A stretch of 64,000 nt of DNA from Temperatibacter marinus (GTDB taxonomy: Bacteria > Pseudomonadota > Alphaproteobacteria > Sphingomonadales > Kordiimonadaceae). The position numbers and the translations under genes are program-made. The notes under the pieces were generated by a model. It was given only the letters and a program-made list of their open reading frames with translations. It was not told the origin of the DNA and ran no database searches. Positions 33,280 through 42,926 of this stretch are shown here, one piece after another. Each line of letters opens with the position of its first letter. Positions within the stretch are counted from its first letter, which is position 1. Location of the stretch: assembly GCF_031598375.1 (NCBI RefSeq), contig NZ_CP123872.1, positions 868,001 through 932,000 on the forward strand, written 5' to 3'.

Positions 33280-34386
33280 ATGAAATTGTTAAACAAAGGA
33301 ACCCTCCAACTCATCATTGTTATTGGTGTGATATTCCTTGCATTCTTTCTGTCCGAAGCGTTAAAACCAAGCAAAGAATATGTTGAGGGACTGAGGCCTG
33401 CCCAGGCATCAAAAACTAAAACCGTTTCTACTTTTAGTGCAATAAAAACTGACTATACGCCGACGCTTACATTGAGCGCGGTTGTCAGTGCTGCTTCGAA
33501 CACGGACATTGCCGCACAAATTAGCGGTAAAGTATCTAAAGTCTCTGCTTCTTTTAAAAATGGCGGAGTTTTTCAAAAAGGGGATGTTCTTTTTGAAATT
33601 GAGTCGATTGACTATGAGCTAAAACTTGAATCTTCCCTTGCAGACGTTAAGGCTGCAAAAAGCGATTTGGATTTTCTTATCGCGAAAGCAGAAATTGCAG
33701 TTGAAGACTGGAAAAAACTCTTTCCTGGTCAAAAAATTACACCCCTCGGTTCGCGAGAACCGCAAATTGCAGCAGCGACAGCACGCCTCAATGCAGCCGT
33801 CGCCAACCAGAAAAAAGCACACCTTGAGTTGAACAGAACTAAAATTAAAGCCCCCTTTAGCGGCCGAGTCATTGAAACGGGCCTGGAAGTGGGTCAAGTC
33901 GTTGCAATGAATGCTGCCGTTGGAAAAGTCTATGCGCTTGATGCCGTACAGATCGAGGCCTCAGCTGCACCCCGCCAGCTCACTCAAATTGATCCTGTTC
34001 TTGGTAGGGTAGTAACGGATTTGGGAGGCCATTCTATAGGTTTAGTTGATCGATTGAAGGCCACCTTGGATCCTAAAACTCGCCTCGCTACAGTCTATAT
34101 TTCACCAACAAGCCCACGGGGTCTATTAATTGGACAATTTTTGCAAGTACGCTTGGTCGGCCCAAATGTATTGTCTGCTGTTCGTATTCCTAGAGACAAA
34201 GCAATTCTTGGTAAAGTCTGGGTTGTCAGAGAGAATAAATTAGCGCAAGTCCCCTTAACCCTTTTAGGGTCAGATTCTGATACGCTCATCGTACTTGATT
34301 TCCCGCATTCAGACTCTGTTCTCTCAGTTCTTCCTTTTAATGCTCAGGTTGGCCAAGCAGTCACTGTTGCGAATAAACAGCAATAA
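33280..34386 (+). CDS. RND efflux periplasmic adaptor (membrane fusion protein)
   Basis: This 368-residue adaptor has an N-terminal membrane anchor (about 8-25), a lipoyl-type half motif around IAAQISGKVSKVSASF, an alpha-hairpin, and the second half motif KAPFSGRVIETGLEVGQVV. I start it at 33280, since the upstream ATG-less extension lacks a ribosome site. It pairs with the RND permease gene 12 bp downstream. No outer-membrane channel gene is present locally, so a shared TolC-like channel is likely. Confidence 0.9.
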   Translation: MKLLNKGTLQLIIVIGVIFLAFFLSEALKPSKEYVEGLRPAQASKTKTVSTFSAIKTDYTPTLTLSAVVSAASNTDIAAQISGKVSKVSASFKNGGVFQKGDVLFEIESIDYELKLESSLADVKAAKSDLDFLIAKAEIAVEDWKKLFPGQKITPLGSREPQIAAATARLNAAVANQKKAHLELNRTKIKAPFSGRVIETGLEVGQVVAMNAAVGKVYALDAVQIEASAAPRQLTQIDPVLGRVVTDLGGHSIGLVDRLKATLDPKTRLATVYISPTSPRGLLIGQFLQVRLVGPNVLSAVRIPRDKAILGKVWVVRENKLAQVPLTLLGSDSDTLIVLDFPHSDSVLSVLPFNAQVGQAVTVANKQQ

Positions 34387-34398
34387 AGGGGACGATCC

Positions 34399-37300
34399 AT
34401 GGACGCCCATTCCCACGCTAAAGAAACAGGCCTTATTGCTTGGTTTATTAAAAACCCAGTGGCCTCAACTCTTGTGACCATCGTCATTTTATTTGCAGGC
34501 TTTTTGTCGATGCAGGCCATTCGCTCTGAAGTCTTTCCTCAGATTAATCCGAATACTGTTACTGTCTCTGTAACCTATCCTGGAGCAACACCTGCTGAAG
34601 TCGAAGAGGGTATAACTCGGCGCGTAGAGGAAGCGGTATTAGGCTTGGACGGCATTGATCGTGTCCGGTCCACGGCATCAGAAAACTCAGGCAGCATCAC
34701 AATCGAATTGGATGATTTTGCAGATCGCCGTAAAGCCAGAGATGATGTGGAATCAGCCGTCAATCAACTAGTGGCCTTTCCTCCTGAGAATGCCGAAAAG
34801 CCTGTTATCAAAATTCCAGAAGCCTCTTCTAATGCCACATCCCTTGTGGTGACAGGAGATGTGGACGCACTCACTCTGAGGCGTGCTGCTGAAAAAATTG
34901 AGCGTGATTTACTCACTGATCCAGACATTACTTTGGTAAGCCTAACCGGCGCGCGGGACTATGAAATTTCTATAGAAGTCAGTGAAGAAACACTTCGAGA
35001 ATATGGCTTAAGTTTTAATGAAGTTGCTACTGCCGTAAAAAACGCTTCCATTGACTTAGCTGGCGGTGAAATCCTCTCCCAGGGGGGAAGCATCTTGCTG
35101 CGCGTCAATGAAAAAAGACAATCTGGACAGGCGTTTGAGTCGATTGTCGTGCGATCTGATGACCGTGGAAATGTCATTCGACTAGCGGATATAGCTACCA
35201 TTGTAGACGGCCTTACCACGGATGAGTTAGTCAGTACATATAATGGACGTGCTGCTGTTTTTGTGGAAATCTCTCTTTCTAAAGCTGAGGATGTTCTTCA
35301 AGTCAAAGCTGCAGTGGATCGTTTTTTAGAGGACTATATCCCGCCGAGCGGCGTTGAAATCATGCAATTTAAAGACGAAACTCTCTTGCTGAAGGAACGC
35401 ATTAATCTTCTTGTGCGCAATGCCCTCTTTGGGTTTGCTTTGGTTTTCGGCTTTCTTGTTCTCATGTTGGACTTGAAAATGGCTTATTGGGTCTGTGTCG
35501 GTATTGCCACAGCCTTTATGGGAGGCATTGTTCTTTTTGGGCTTGCCGGCGTAACCTTCACAATGGTGTCTATGTTTGGGATGATTATTGTTCTGGGGCT
35601 TGTGGTCGATGATGCTGTTGTCATTGGAGAAAATGTTGATGCACAACGCGCAAAAGGTCTCAGTGACACAGATGCTGCTATTGCCGGCGTAGGCGGTGTC
35701 AAAGGACCAGTGTTTGTTGGTGTTCTCACAACAATTGCTGCCTTTTCTCCCCTTCTAGCTACGGGGGGAACTTTCGGAGATATAGCACGATCTATTCCTA
35801 TTGTGGTAATCAGTGTTTTAATTGTATCTCTGTTTGAAGCTTTCTTCATCTTGCCTTCACATCTGAGCCACTCTGGCTCTTGGTCGAAAGGCCCAATTAA
35901 ATCGATTCAATCTAAGTTTTCAGGCTATATTGAACGCTTCAAAGAAACCGCTTTGAAACGATGGGTCATGAAAGCCGTTGACTATAGATATGCGACCTTT
36001 GGTATCTCGCTAGTCTTTTTTATATTTAGCATCATGCTAGTTGCAAATGGTGCGGTCAAATTCGTCTTTTTTCCTGAAATAGAAGGCAATAATATTTCTG
36101 GTTCCGTAGAAATGTATAAAGGCACGCCGTTCAGTAAAACATATAAAGCCATGCAAAAAATAGAAGCAGCGGCCTATAAGGTGGCTGAAACGGTTGAAAA
36201 GGAAAGAGGCGAAATCATTTTCAAATCTATTGCTATAACAGCAGGAGGGCGCACATCTTCTGGGGGAGGCCATGGACCTGCTTCTACAAAAACTTTTTCA
36301 ACTGCCAGTCATCTTGGCCAAGTGCAAATCGAACTGATGCCTTTTGGGATCAGACAAATGTCTGCGAAAGAGATTGAACTTCTCTGGCGCGCAGAAATTG
36401 GGACCATTGCTGGTGCAGAAAAAGTTAAACTTGCAGCATCAGTTGCTGATTTTGGTAATGATATTGATTTTGAAATTTCTCATGTTGATCCTCTTAAGCT
36501 TGAACAGGCAGTCTCAAAAATCAGGAAAGAAATTGCTAAAATTGATGGTGCTTTTGAAATAGAGGACACGTATGATCTTGGCAAGAAACAGCTGGTCTTC
36601 AAATTGAACCAAAAAGGATTAGCAGCCGGTCTTAAAAACCGCGATTTGGCACAGCAGGTGCGTCAAGCCTATCTTGGTGAAGAAGTCCAACGCATTCAAC
36701 GAGGCCGTGAAGAACTGAAGGTTTATGTGCGTTACCCAAATGAAGCCCGTCGTAATTCAACATCCCTTGCTGAATTTCGCGTTCGATTACCAGACGGAGA
36801 AAGTATTCCTCTCTTCGAAATTGCGGATGTTGAGGAAAGCCGCGCTTATGCCTCCATCACTAGAATTGATGGTAGGCAAGTCATTAATGTTCGCGCGAAT
36901 GTGGATGATAATCTGACAACGCCCAATGAGGCCAATCGCATTATGCTCACCTCAATAATGCCAAAATTGACCCAAGAATTTCCTTCTCTAAAATGGGCTC
37001 AAGCTGGGTCTGCTCGTGAACAATCACAAGACCTTGAAAGCATCCTTGTGGCCTTTCAAATCGTCCTTGTGATTATCTATGCTCTTGTGGCATCCCAACT
37101 GCGTTCTTATATCCAACCTCTGGCAATCTTAATTTCTATTCCCTTAGGGATAGCAGGCGCGATTGTAGGTCATTATATCCTTGATGTTGCTCTTTCTTTC
37201 CCTTCAATTTTTGGAATTGTGGCCTTAGCTGGTGTTGCTGTGAATGCATCCGTTGTGCTCGTCGATTATTATAATCAACGCCGCAGAGAAGGAATGGAGC

Positions 37301-37566
37301 GCATTGAAGCGGCAGCGGTTTCTGCTATTCGTCGCTTTAGACCTGTGATGCTCACAACCTTGACCACAGCACTTGGGCTAGCGCCCCTCTTATTTGAAAC
37401 CAGCCCTCAAGCGCAATTTCTACTGCCGATGGCTGTCAGTTTAGGCTTTGGCATCCTTATCTCTGGCTTTTTAGTCATTGTTGTAACTCCAGCCGTCTGT
37501 GTTATCATCGAAGATCTTCGATATTTGCTCGGAACAACTGACAAGCAAAAGCAGGGGAAGGTATAG
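34399..37566 (+). CDS. RND-family efflux permease
   Basis: This 1055-residue inner-membrane pump has 12 helices and two large periplasmic loops. Visible features are the first helix after LIAWFIKNPVAS, the porter segment TVSVTYPGATPAEVEEGI, the intramembrane acidic pair in LGLVVDDAVVIGEN, and the second-half helix AGVAVNASVVLVDYYNQ. Closest in appearance to the AcrB/HAE group. Last gene of the operon under operator site 7; it probably exports a hydrophobic regulon substrate or toxic intermediate such as a bilin. Confidence 0.92.
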   Translation: MDAHSHAKETGLIAWFIKNPVASTLVTIVILFAGFLSMQAIRSEVFPQINPNTVTVSVTYPGATPAEVEEGITRRVEEAVLGLDGIDRVRSTASENSGSITIELDDFADRRKARDDVESAVNQLVAFPPENAEKPVIKIPEASSNATSLVVTGDVDALTLRRAAEKIERDLLTDPDITLVSLTGARDYEISIEVSEETLREYGLSFNEVATAVKNASIDLAGGEILSQGGSILLRVNEKRQSGQAFESIVVRSDDRGNVIRLADIATIVDGLTTDELVSTYNGRAAVFVEISLSKAEDVLQVKAAVDRFLEDYIPPSGVEIMQFKDETLLLKERINLLVRNALFGFALVFGFLVLMLDLKMAYWVCVGIATAFMGGIVLFGLAGVTFTMVSMFGMIIVLGLVVDDAVVIGENVDAQRAKGLSDTDAAIAGVGGVKGPVFVGVLTTIAAFSPLLATGGTFGDIARSIPIVVISVLIVSLFEAFFILPSHLSHSGSWSKGPIKSIQSKFSGYIERFKETALKRWVMKAVDYRYATFGISLVFFIFSIMLVANGAVKFVFFPEIEGNNISGSVEMYKGTPFSKTYKAMQKIEAAAYKVAETVEKERGEIIFKSIAITAGGRTSSGGGHGPASTKTFSTASHLGQVQIELMPFGIRQMSAKEIELLWRAEIGTIAGAEKVKLAASVADFGNDIDFEISHVDPLKLEQAVSKIRKEIAKIDGAFEIEDTYDLGKKQLVFKLNQKGLAAGLKNRDLAQQVRQAYLGEEVQRIQRGREELKVYVRYPNEARRNSTSLAEFRVRLPDGESIPLFEIADVEESRAYASITRIDGRQVINVRANVDDNLTTPNEANRIMLTSIMPKLTQEFPSLKWAQAGSAREQSQDLESILVAFQIVLVIIYALVASQLRSYIQPLAILISIPLGIAGAIVGHYILDVALSFPSIFGIVALAGVAVNASVVLVDYYNQRRREGMERIEAAAVSAIRRFRPVMLTTLTTALGLAPLLFETSPQAQFLLPMAVSLGFGILISGFLVIVVTPAVCVIIEDLRYLLGTTDKQKQGKV

Positions 37567-37663
37567 TTATGTCTAAACTTAAGTTTACCATAAATAATTA
37601 GTCTGGTCAGCCTCATTGAATCGGACTAAGTTGTGCCCCAGAAGCCAACTGGGAGATAGTTTC

Positions 37664-40216
37664 ATGAAAAATTTGGTCAAACTGGTTTGTACAGCCAGTC
37701 TATTGGTGCTTGCTGCGCCTTATGCTGAAGCGGATGTCGTCATTCAGGATAAACCGGAACCACAAAAACCTGCGCCTAAAAAGCCAGAGCCTAAGAAAGA
37801 AGTGCCTAAAAAAGAAAAAAAATCGGCTAAGAAGACCGACGGTAAAAAAGCCGCCGATAAAAAGACTGATAAAAAGAAGGCTAAAAAGAAAAAGCCGAAA
37901 TTTAAAAAATATACGGATGTTATCACCAAGAAAGCGATCACAAAAAAAGGGGTGTTCACGACACACCACATCGATGCAAAGGTATATTTTGAAATCCCGA
38001 AAAAACAGTTTGGCCGTGAATTTGTCTGGCAGGTTAAAATTGCTGGCATTCAAACCAAAAAAGGTACAATTAGTACGGATAGTTCCCGTCAGTATATCTA
38101 TTTTGAGCGCATCAAAGATGATCTCATTCTTCGCGCGAGAGACTATAGTGTCATCTCTAAAGACGGGGCGCCTGAAACATATGTTGTGAATGCCTCAGAC
38201 CTTGATGCTATCCTTGCCAAGTTTAAAATCGTGACCTTTGGGGAGAATAAAACCCCAGTCATTGATGTTACATCCATCTTTATGGGGGGTGTTAAAGGCT
38301 TAGAAGGCATGCGCAACGGCAAGATGGATCGCAAATCTGCTGTCATCAAAAATGTCAAAGCTTTTGAGAGAAATATTGAAGCCCGTGTCCTTGGAAAATT
38401 TAGCCGCAGACCTGCGCGTCCAATTCCTGGATCCCGTCCGACACCGGCATCAGATGTAACAGCAGAAGTTCGTCATTCTATTTTCGCCTTACCTGATACT
38501 CTTATGAAACCGCGCTATTATAATCATCGTGTTGGCTATTTTGATGCCCAATATTCTGACTTTAGCGGTAAGAAGAATAAGGTTGAAACAAAGCGGTTTA
38601 TCAAAAGATGGCGTCTCGTTAAAAAAGACCCCTCTGCTGAGCTATCAGAACCTGTGAAACCTATCGTCTGGTATATCGACCCTGGCACGCCAAAAAAATA
38701 TGTGGAAGCCACAAAAGAGGGGATCGAATTTTGGCAGGTAGCTTTTGAACAAGCTGGCTTTAAAAATGCAATCGTTGCAAAAATGGCCCCAACAAAGGCA
38801 GAGGATCCTGACTGGGATCCCGAAGATGCGCGCTATGCGGTCGTACGCTGGGTTCCGTCTGACATTCCTAATGCTCAGGGGCCTCATGTCGCTGACCCCC
38901 GCACGGGAGAAATTATCGAAGCGGATGTCCGCATGTACCATAATGTGATTAAACTGATCGAAGAATGGTATTTTGCTCAAGCCGGCGCGACGGATCCACG
39001 TGCTAAAAAACTCCCTTTGCCGGATGATGTGATGTCTGACTTGGTTCGTTTTGTTGTCGCACATGAAGTGGGTCACTCAATTGGCCTTCATCATAATATG
39101 CTGGGATCCAATGCGTATACTATTGAACAGCTCCGAGATCCTTCCTTTGTTGCTAAAAATGGCGTGGCGTCTTCAATCATGGATTATGCCCGCTTTAACT
39201 ATGTTATGCAGCCAGAAGATGGGACATCACCGATTGATTATGTTGCCGGTCCTTATGATAAATTTGCCATCGAGTGGGGATATACAGAGTTTCCTGGTGA
39301 GTTATCAGCTGAGGAAGAAATTTCTCACCTGAATAAAATTGCTGATCGTCAATTAACCAATAAAGCGCTGCGTTGGGATGCTTATTCAGCAGGGTCACGC
39401 TATGATCCTCGCATTCAAACCGAAGACATCTCAAATGATGCTATTGAAGCAACACGTCTGGGTCAGAAGAATCTGAGACGGATTATGGATACTCTTGTGA
39501 GTGCAGCCAGCTACGAAGACGGAATGACATATGACGAGGTCAAGGTCGCATACCGTGCTCTTGCTAGTCAGTATAACCGAGAACTCGGTCACGTCGCAAA
39601 ACTTGTTGGTTCAGCTGTGTACCGCAATGAATTGGCTCAAGGACACAGTGATGCTGATGTCTATGCATCATACGATGTAACACGGCAGAAAAAAGCTCTC
39701 GAGTTCCTAGCGGATCATGCCTTCAAGCTTCCAAGTTTCTGGCAAAATAAAGACGTGCTGAAACGTGTTGGCTATGACACTTTAATGAGTACCGTCAGCA
39801 GATTTGGTACACGCCCTATCAATAGCATTCTATCAGCAGATCGGATTGATCGCCTCTTTAGCTTTAACGCAGCAGGTCTAGAGACATATCAGCCTGTAGA
39901 GATTTTTGCAGATATGAGCGATGCACTTTTTGAAGAATTGTCGGATAGAAAACCTGATGTGAGCCCTTACCGCCGTCTTATCCAAGCTGAAATGGTCAAT
40001 ACGTTGATCAAAGGCATGGATGTAAAGAGAACCCGCGGTGGATGGCGAAACCCATCGCGTCCTGTCAGTGAGGATTATCGTTCTTTATGTCGTGCTACGC
40101 TGGTTTCTCTACAAAAAGGCTTAGCCAAAGCAGCTGCAAAGAATAAAGGCTCTATGACCAGCATACATTTTGCCGGTCTTGCATCAAAAATTGAAGATGC
40201 CCTAGATACAGACTAG
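37664..40216 (+). CDS. secreted zinc-dependent metalloprotease (DUF5117/DUF4953 type)
   Basis: This 850-residue protein has a signal peptide (about 1-22) and a long Lys/Pro/Glu-rich linker (about 26-85). An N-terminal beta domain of DUF5117/5118 type and a metzincin-like catalytic domain follow, with HEVGHSIGLHHN (HExxHxxGxxH) around residue 467. It should be periplasmic or secreted. Starts at 37664 after GGGAGAT. It is 98 bp downstream of the RND gene and ends at a strong terminator. No operator-like site is visible upstream, so I do not assign it to either regulon. Confidence 0.88.
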   Translation: MKNLVKLVCTASLLVLAAPYAEADVVIQDKPEPQKPAPKKPEPKKEVPKKEKKSAKKTDGKKAADKKTDKKKAKKKKPKFKKYTDVITKKAITKKGVFTTHHIDAKVYFEIPKKQFGREFVWQVKIAGIQTKKGTISTDSSRQYIYFERIKDDLILRARDYSVISKDGAPETYVVNASDLDAILAKFKIVTFGENKTPVIDVTSIFMGGVKGLEGMRNGKMDRKSAVIKNVKAFERNIEARVLGKFSRRPARPIPGSRPTPASDVTAEVRHSIFALPDTLMKPRYYNHRVGYFDAQYSDFSGKKNKVETKRFIKRWRLVKKDPSAELSEPVKPIVWYIDPGTPKKYVEATKEGIEFWQVAFEQAGFKNAIVAKMAPTKAEDPDWDPEDARYAVVRWVPSDIPNAQGPHVADPRTGEIIEADVRMYHNVIKLIEEWYFAQAGATDPRAKKLPLPDDVMSDLVRFVVAHEVGHSIGLHHNMLGSNAYTIEQLRDPSFVAKNGVASSIMDYARFNYVMQPEDGTSPIDYVAGPYDKFAIEWGYTEFPGELSAEEEISHLNKIADRQLTNKALRWDAYSAGSRYDPRIQTEDISNDAIEATRLGQKNLRRIMDTLVSAASYEDGMTYDEVKVAYRALASQYNRELGHVAKLVGSAVYRNELAQGHSDADVYASYDVTRQKKALEFLADHAFKLPSFWQNKDVLKRVGYDTLMSTVSRFGTRPINSILSADRIDRLFSFNAAGLETYQPVEIFADMSDALFEELSDRKPDVSPYRRLIQAEMVNTLIKGMDVKRTRGGWRNPSRPVSEDYRSLCRATLVSLQKGLAKAAAKNKGSMTSIHFAGLASKIEDALDTD

Positions 40217-40239
40217 ATCATATCAGATTTTAACTCTTG

Positions 40240-40268
40240 AAAAAGCCAGTCATAAGACTGGCTTTTTT
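40240..40268. terminator. bidirectional intrinsic terminator
   Basis: AAAGCCAGTC and GACTGGCTTT form a 10-bp stem with an ATAA loop, an A run before and T run after. It separates the convergent protease and acyl-CoA synthetase genes. Confidence 0.88.
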
Positions 40269-40271
40269 GTT

Positions 40272-42032
40272 TTATGACTGTTGCTGAACATCTATTTCCA
40301 ACTTATAGAGATCACAAAGCTCACGGCTCAAAGATTGACACACCTCTAGCTTCTCGGGATCATAAACAATCACAGCAAGATCAATCAGCCCTGCTTTCGT
40401 CAGGGACGATTTGAGTAAGACATACTCTATCAACCTCTTTTGTGTGAAATGTTTTTCGATCATAGTCATGGTCGCCATACGACGCAGTTCTGGCTTATAA
40501 ATCTTGCCAACAGCAGTCTTTGGTAATTCCTCCAAAATGATAATCTCTTTCGGTAAAGCAGGCCTATCAGGAATTGTCTGCCTAGCAAAGGCCTTGATGC
40601 TTTCAAGGTCAGCTTCTGCCTCATCTGCAATTTCTATATAGGCAATCGGTAATTCACCTGCATAATGGTCCGGAATACCTACCGCGGCTGCCATGGCCAC
40701 TGACGGGTGTTTTTCTAAACAGGCTTCAATCAGTACTGGATCAATATTGTGACCTGATCGAATGATCAAATCTTTGGCGCGACCTTTCAGATAAATATGG
40801 CCTTCCTCGTCATAACACCCTAGATCACCAGTTCTCAACCAACCATCCTCTTCAAAAGACTGATCTTCTTTACCAAGATACCCTTTGAAAAGATTAGGGC
40901 CCTTAAAGAAAATCTCCCCAATAGATCCAACAGGTTCTGTACCTTCGCCAATTCTAATCTTTGAGCCTGCAAGAGGTTTGCCTGCACTCCGGGGTATAGG
41001 GGCTTTTGTCACATCAGCTATGGCAAGCCCCCCACATGTCTCTGTCATACCGTATATTTCATAAACGGCCACACCAGTTTTATCATAAAGAGCAGAAGAA
41101 ACAGCTTCTGGTACTACAGCCCCCCCAGTGAGAAAATATTCAAGAGACGAAATATCAGCATCTCCAACATCCACCTGACAGAGTGATCCAAGAGAGGTAG
41201 GAATAGCCACCAGCGTATTAATTTTATAGTGATCAATAATGTGCCAGAGGTTTTGTATGGTCTCCGGGTCTCTATAACCAAGAGGGTGCGGTGTAATAAC
41301 ATGACCCCCGACACCATAGGCGCATAAATTATTCAAAGTGGCACCGCCCACATGAAAGAGCGGCAGTCCATTCATTGTAGTTTTTTGATCCAAATTTGGT
41401 AAGCGATCGTGATACATATTTATTAAGGCAATATTTGACGCATGGGTTTGCTGAGCAATTTTTGGCAATCCGGTTGTCCCTCCCGTATGAAAATAAGCAC
41501 ATATATCGGACGGGGCTGGTCTTTCTTCTGCTGTCAACTCTGTGTCTACGCATTCTGAAACCAACTTATCATAGTGCCCATCAAGAGACGTTAATTCCTT
41601 ACCAACAGACAAAAAGACAAGTTCTGGGTGTTCAGCTTTAAGAGCCGCAATTTTTTCATACATAGGGTCCTCTTCAGAGGACGCAAATACACAAACAATA
41701 TCAGCCTTAGAGTGAGCTAACAGACCGGACAAAGCTTCCACACTTAACAGAGGATTGAGCGGTAAAATTATCCCGCTACTGGCGGCGCCCCACATGATAA
41801 ATTGACTTTGAGGCAAAAGTGGCAACAATGTCGCAACGACTGGTTTTTTCTTCTCTGTCACACTTTTGAACAAATTCATCGTCTGGTTGATGACCTTAAA
41901 ATATACCTGATAACTAATCTCATTTGGAAAGGCGCCTAAATATGCGGCTTTGTGATAGGTCATAGCTATCTTGTCGCCTTGCTGTGACGCTTGGTTCCTA
42001 AAGAGTTCATATAATGTTGTCGTCTGATTCAT
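40272..42032 (-). CDS. acyl-CoA synthetase (AMP-dependent ligase)
   Basis: This 586-residue ANL-superfamily ligase has the P-loop HTGGTTGLPK, the A5 motif YGMTE, the hinge TGDLG and the catalytic Lys in KTAVGKIYK. A C-terminal extension of about 60 residues follows the usual end. It activates a carboxylic acid with CoA through an acyl-adenylate. It is divergent from a GST/symporter operon, and a palindromic TetR-type operator lies between them. Chain type cannot be judged; a bulky or medium-chain acid is possible given the BASS-type symporter nearby. Confidence 0.88.
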   Translation of the reverse strand: MNQTTTLYELFRNQASQQGDKIAMTYHKAAYLGAFPNEISYQVYFKVINQTMNLFKSVTEKKKPVVATLLPLLPQSQFIMWGAASSGIILPLNPLLSVEALSGLLAHSKADIVCVFASSEEDPMYEKIAALKAEHPELVFLSVGKELTSLDGHYDKLVSECVDTELTAEERPAPSDICAYFHTGGTTGLPKIAQQTHASNIALINMYHDRLPNLDQKTTMNGLPLFHVGGATLNNLCAYGVGGHVITPHPLGYRDPETIQNLWHIIDHYKINTLVAIPTSLGSLCQVDVGDADISSLEYFLTGGAVVPEAVSSALYDKTGVAVYEIYGMTETCGGLAIADVTKAPIPRSAGKPLAGSKIRIGEGTEPVGSIGEIFFKGPNLFKGYLGKEDQSFEEDGWLRTGDLGCYDEEGHIYLKGRAKDLIIRSGHNIDPVLIEACLEKHPSVAMAAAVGIPDHYAGELPIAYIEIADEAEADLESIKAFARQTIPDRPALPKEIIILEELPKTAVGKIYKPELRRMATMTMIEKHFTQKRLIEYVLLKSSLTKAGLIDLAVIVYDPEKLEVCQSLSRELCDLYKLEIDVQQQS

Positions 42033-42099
42033 CTTACCCTCCTAACAATCAAAAAAGAGAAATCAACTCGGCTACCCCCACCTAAAGTACCCTCTTAAT

Positions 42100-42119
42100 A
42101 TATGAACATTTGTTCATAT
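42100..42119. promoter_or_regulatory. TetR-type operator, site A
   Basis: ATATGAACATTTGTTCATAT has perfect 9-base inverted arms around a 2-base TT centre. It lies between the divergent acyl-CoA synthetase and GST genes. Related sites are at 44962 and 48226. Confidence 0.8.
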
Positions 42120-42237
42120 TCAATATAATTAATTTACAAAATCCCAATACACATGATTTAAGTTATTGTATGAATAGGGGTATTGTGTATATTTAAGGTG
42201 AATAATTTTCAGTATTTATAATAAAATGAGAGTAAAA

Positions 42238-42903
42238 ATGGCTGACTATACATTATATCATTGCAAAAACAGTCGTTCCCAACGTGTTCTTTGGACTTTA
42301 GAAGAATTAGGCCTTGATTATACCCTCCATCAAATCCCTTTTCCTCCGCGACTACGTTACAAGGACTATCTTGACATCAACCCTCTTGGCACTGTCCCCG
42401 CCTTTTTCATTGGGGATACTCTTATGACTGAATCCAGTGCTATTGCGCATTATTTATGTGAAAAGCATAGCCCTACAACACTGGCGCCAACACATCAAAG
42501 CTCTGAGTATCCCGCATTTTTAGACTGGCTCTACCGGAGTGATACGACCTATACTTTCCCGATAGCTATTGCGCTGCGTTATACCTATATGGAGCCTGAG
42601 GGAAGACGCCTTCAACAGGCAAAAGATGATTACATTCAATGGTTTTTCTCAAGGCTAAAGCATGTGAATAGCCGCCTAGAGTCGCATAACTACCTTGTAG
42701 GTGACAGTTTCACAATTGCAGACATCTGCGTTAGTCTTGGATTAAGCTTGGGAGAACAAGCTCTTGGACTCGGTGAAACCTTCAAGCCCCAAACAAAAGA
42801 CTGGCTTTCACGCATTAAAGACAGACCTGCTTATGAACGCTTAGTTGAAATAGATAAAAATGCACCTGACTTTTTATCGGATATCAATATAGTGAATTCA
42901 TAA
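42238..42903 (+). CDS. glutathione S-transferase family protein
   Basis: This 221-residue GST begins YTLYHCKNSRSQRVLW and contains NPLGTVPAFFIGD and the glutathione-binding E-S-S in TESSAIAHYL. The helical domain includes VGDSFTIADICV. An in-frame ATG 12 bases earlier (42226) is an alternative start. First gene of an operon with a symporter and an ornithine-cyclodeaminase-like enzyme, under TetR operator A. It resembles bacterial beta/theta-type GSTs; the substrate is unknown. Confidence 0.83.
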   Translation: MADYTLYHCKNSRSQRVLWTLEELGLDYTLHQIPFPPRLRYKDYLDINPLGTVPAFFIGDTLMTESSAIAHYLCEKHSPTTLAPTHQSSEYPAFLDWLYRSDTTYTFPIAIALRYTYMEPEGRRLQQAKDDYIQWFFSRLKHVNSRLESHNYLVGDSFTIADICVSLGLSLGEQALGLGETFKPQTKDWLSRIKDRPAYERLVEIDKNAPDFLSDINIVNS

Positions 42904-42926
42904 ATAGCTAAAGCGAGACTACAGCC

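Noticed and set aside
37700-38189. Long overlapping frames on both strands of the Lys-rich linker region
   Set aside because: They arise from the low-complexity A-rich coding sequence of the metalloprotease; composition is biased and no ribosome site is present.
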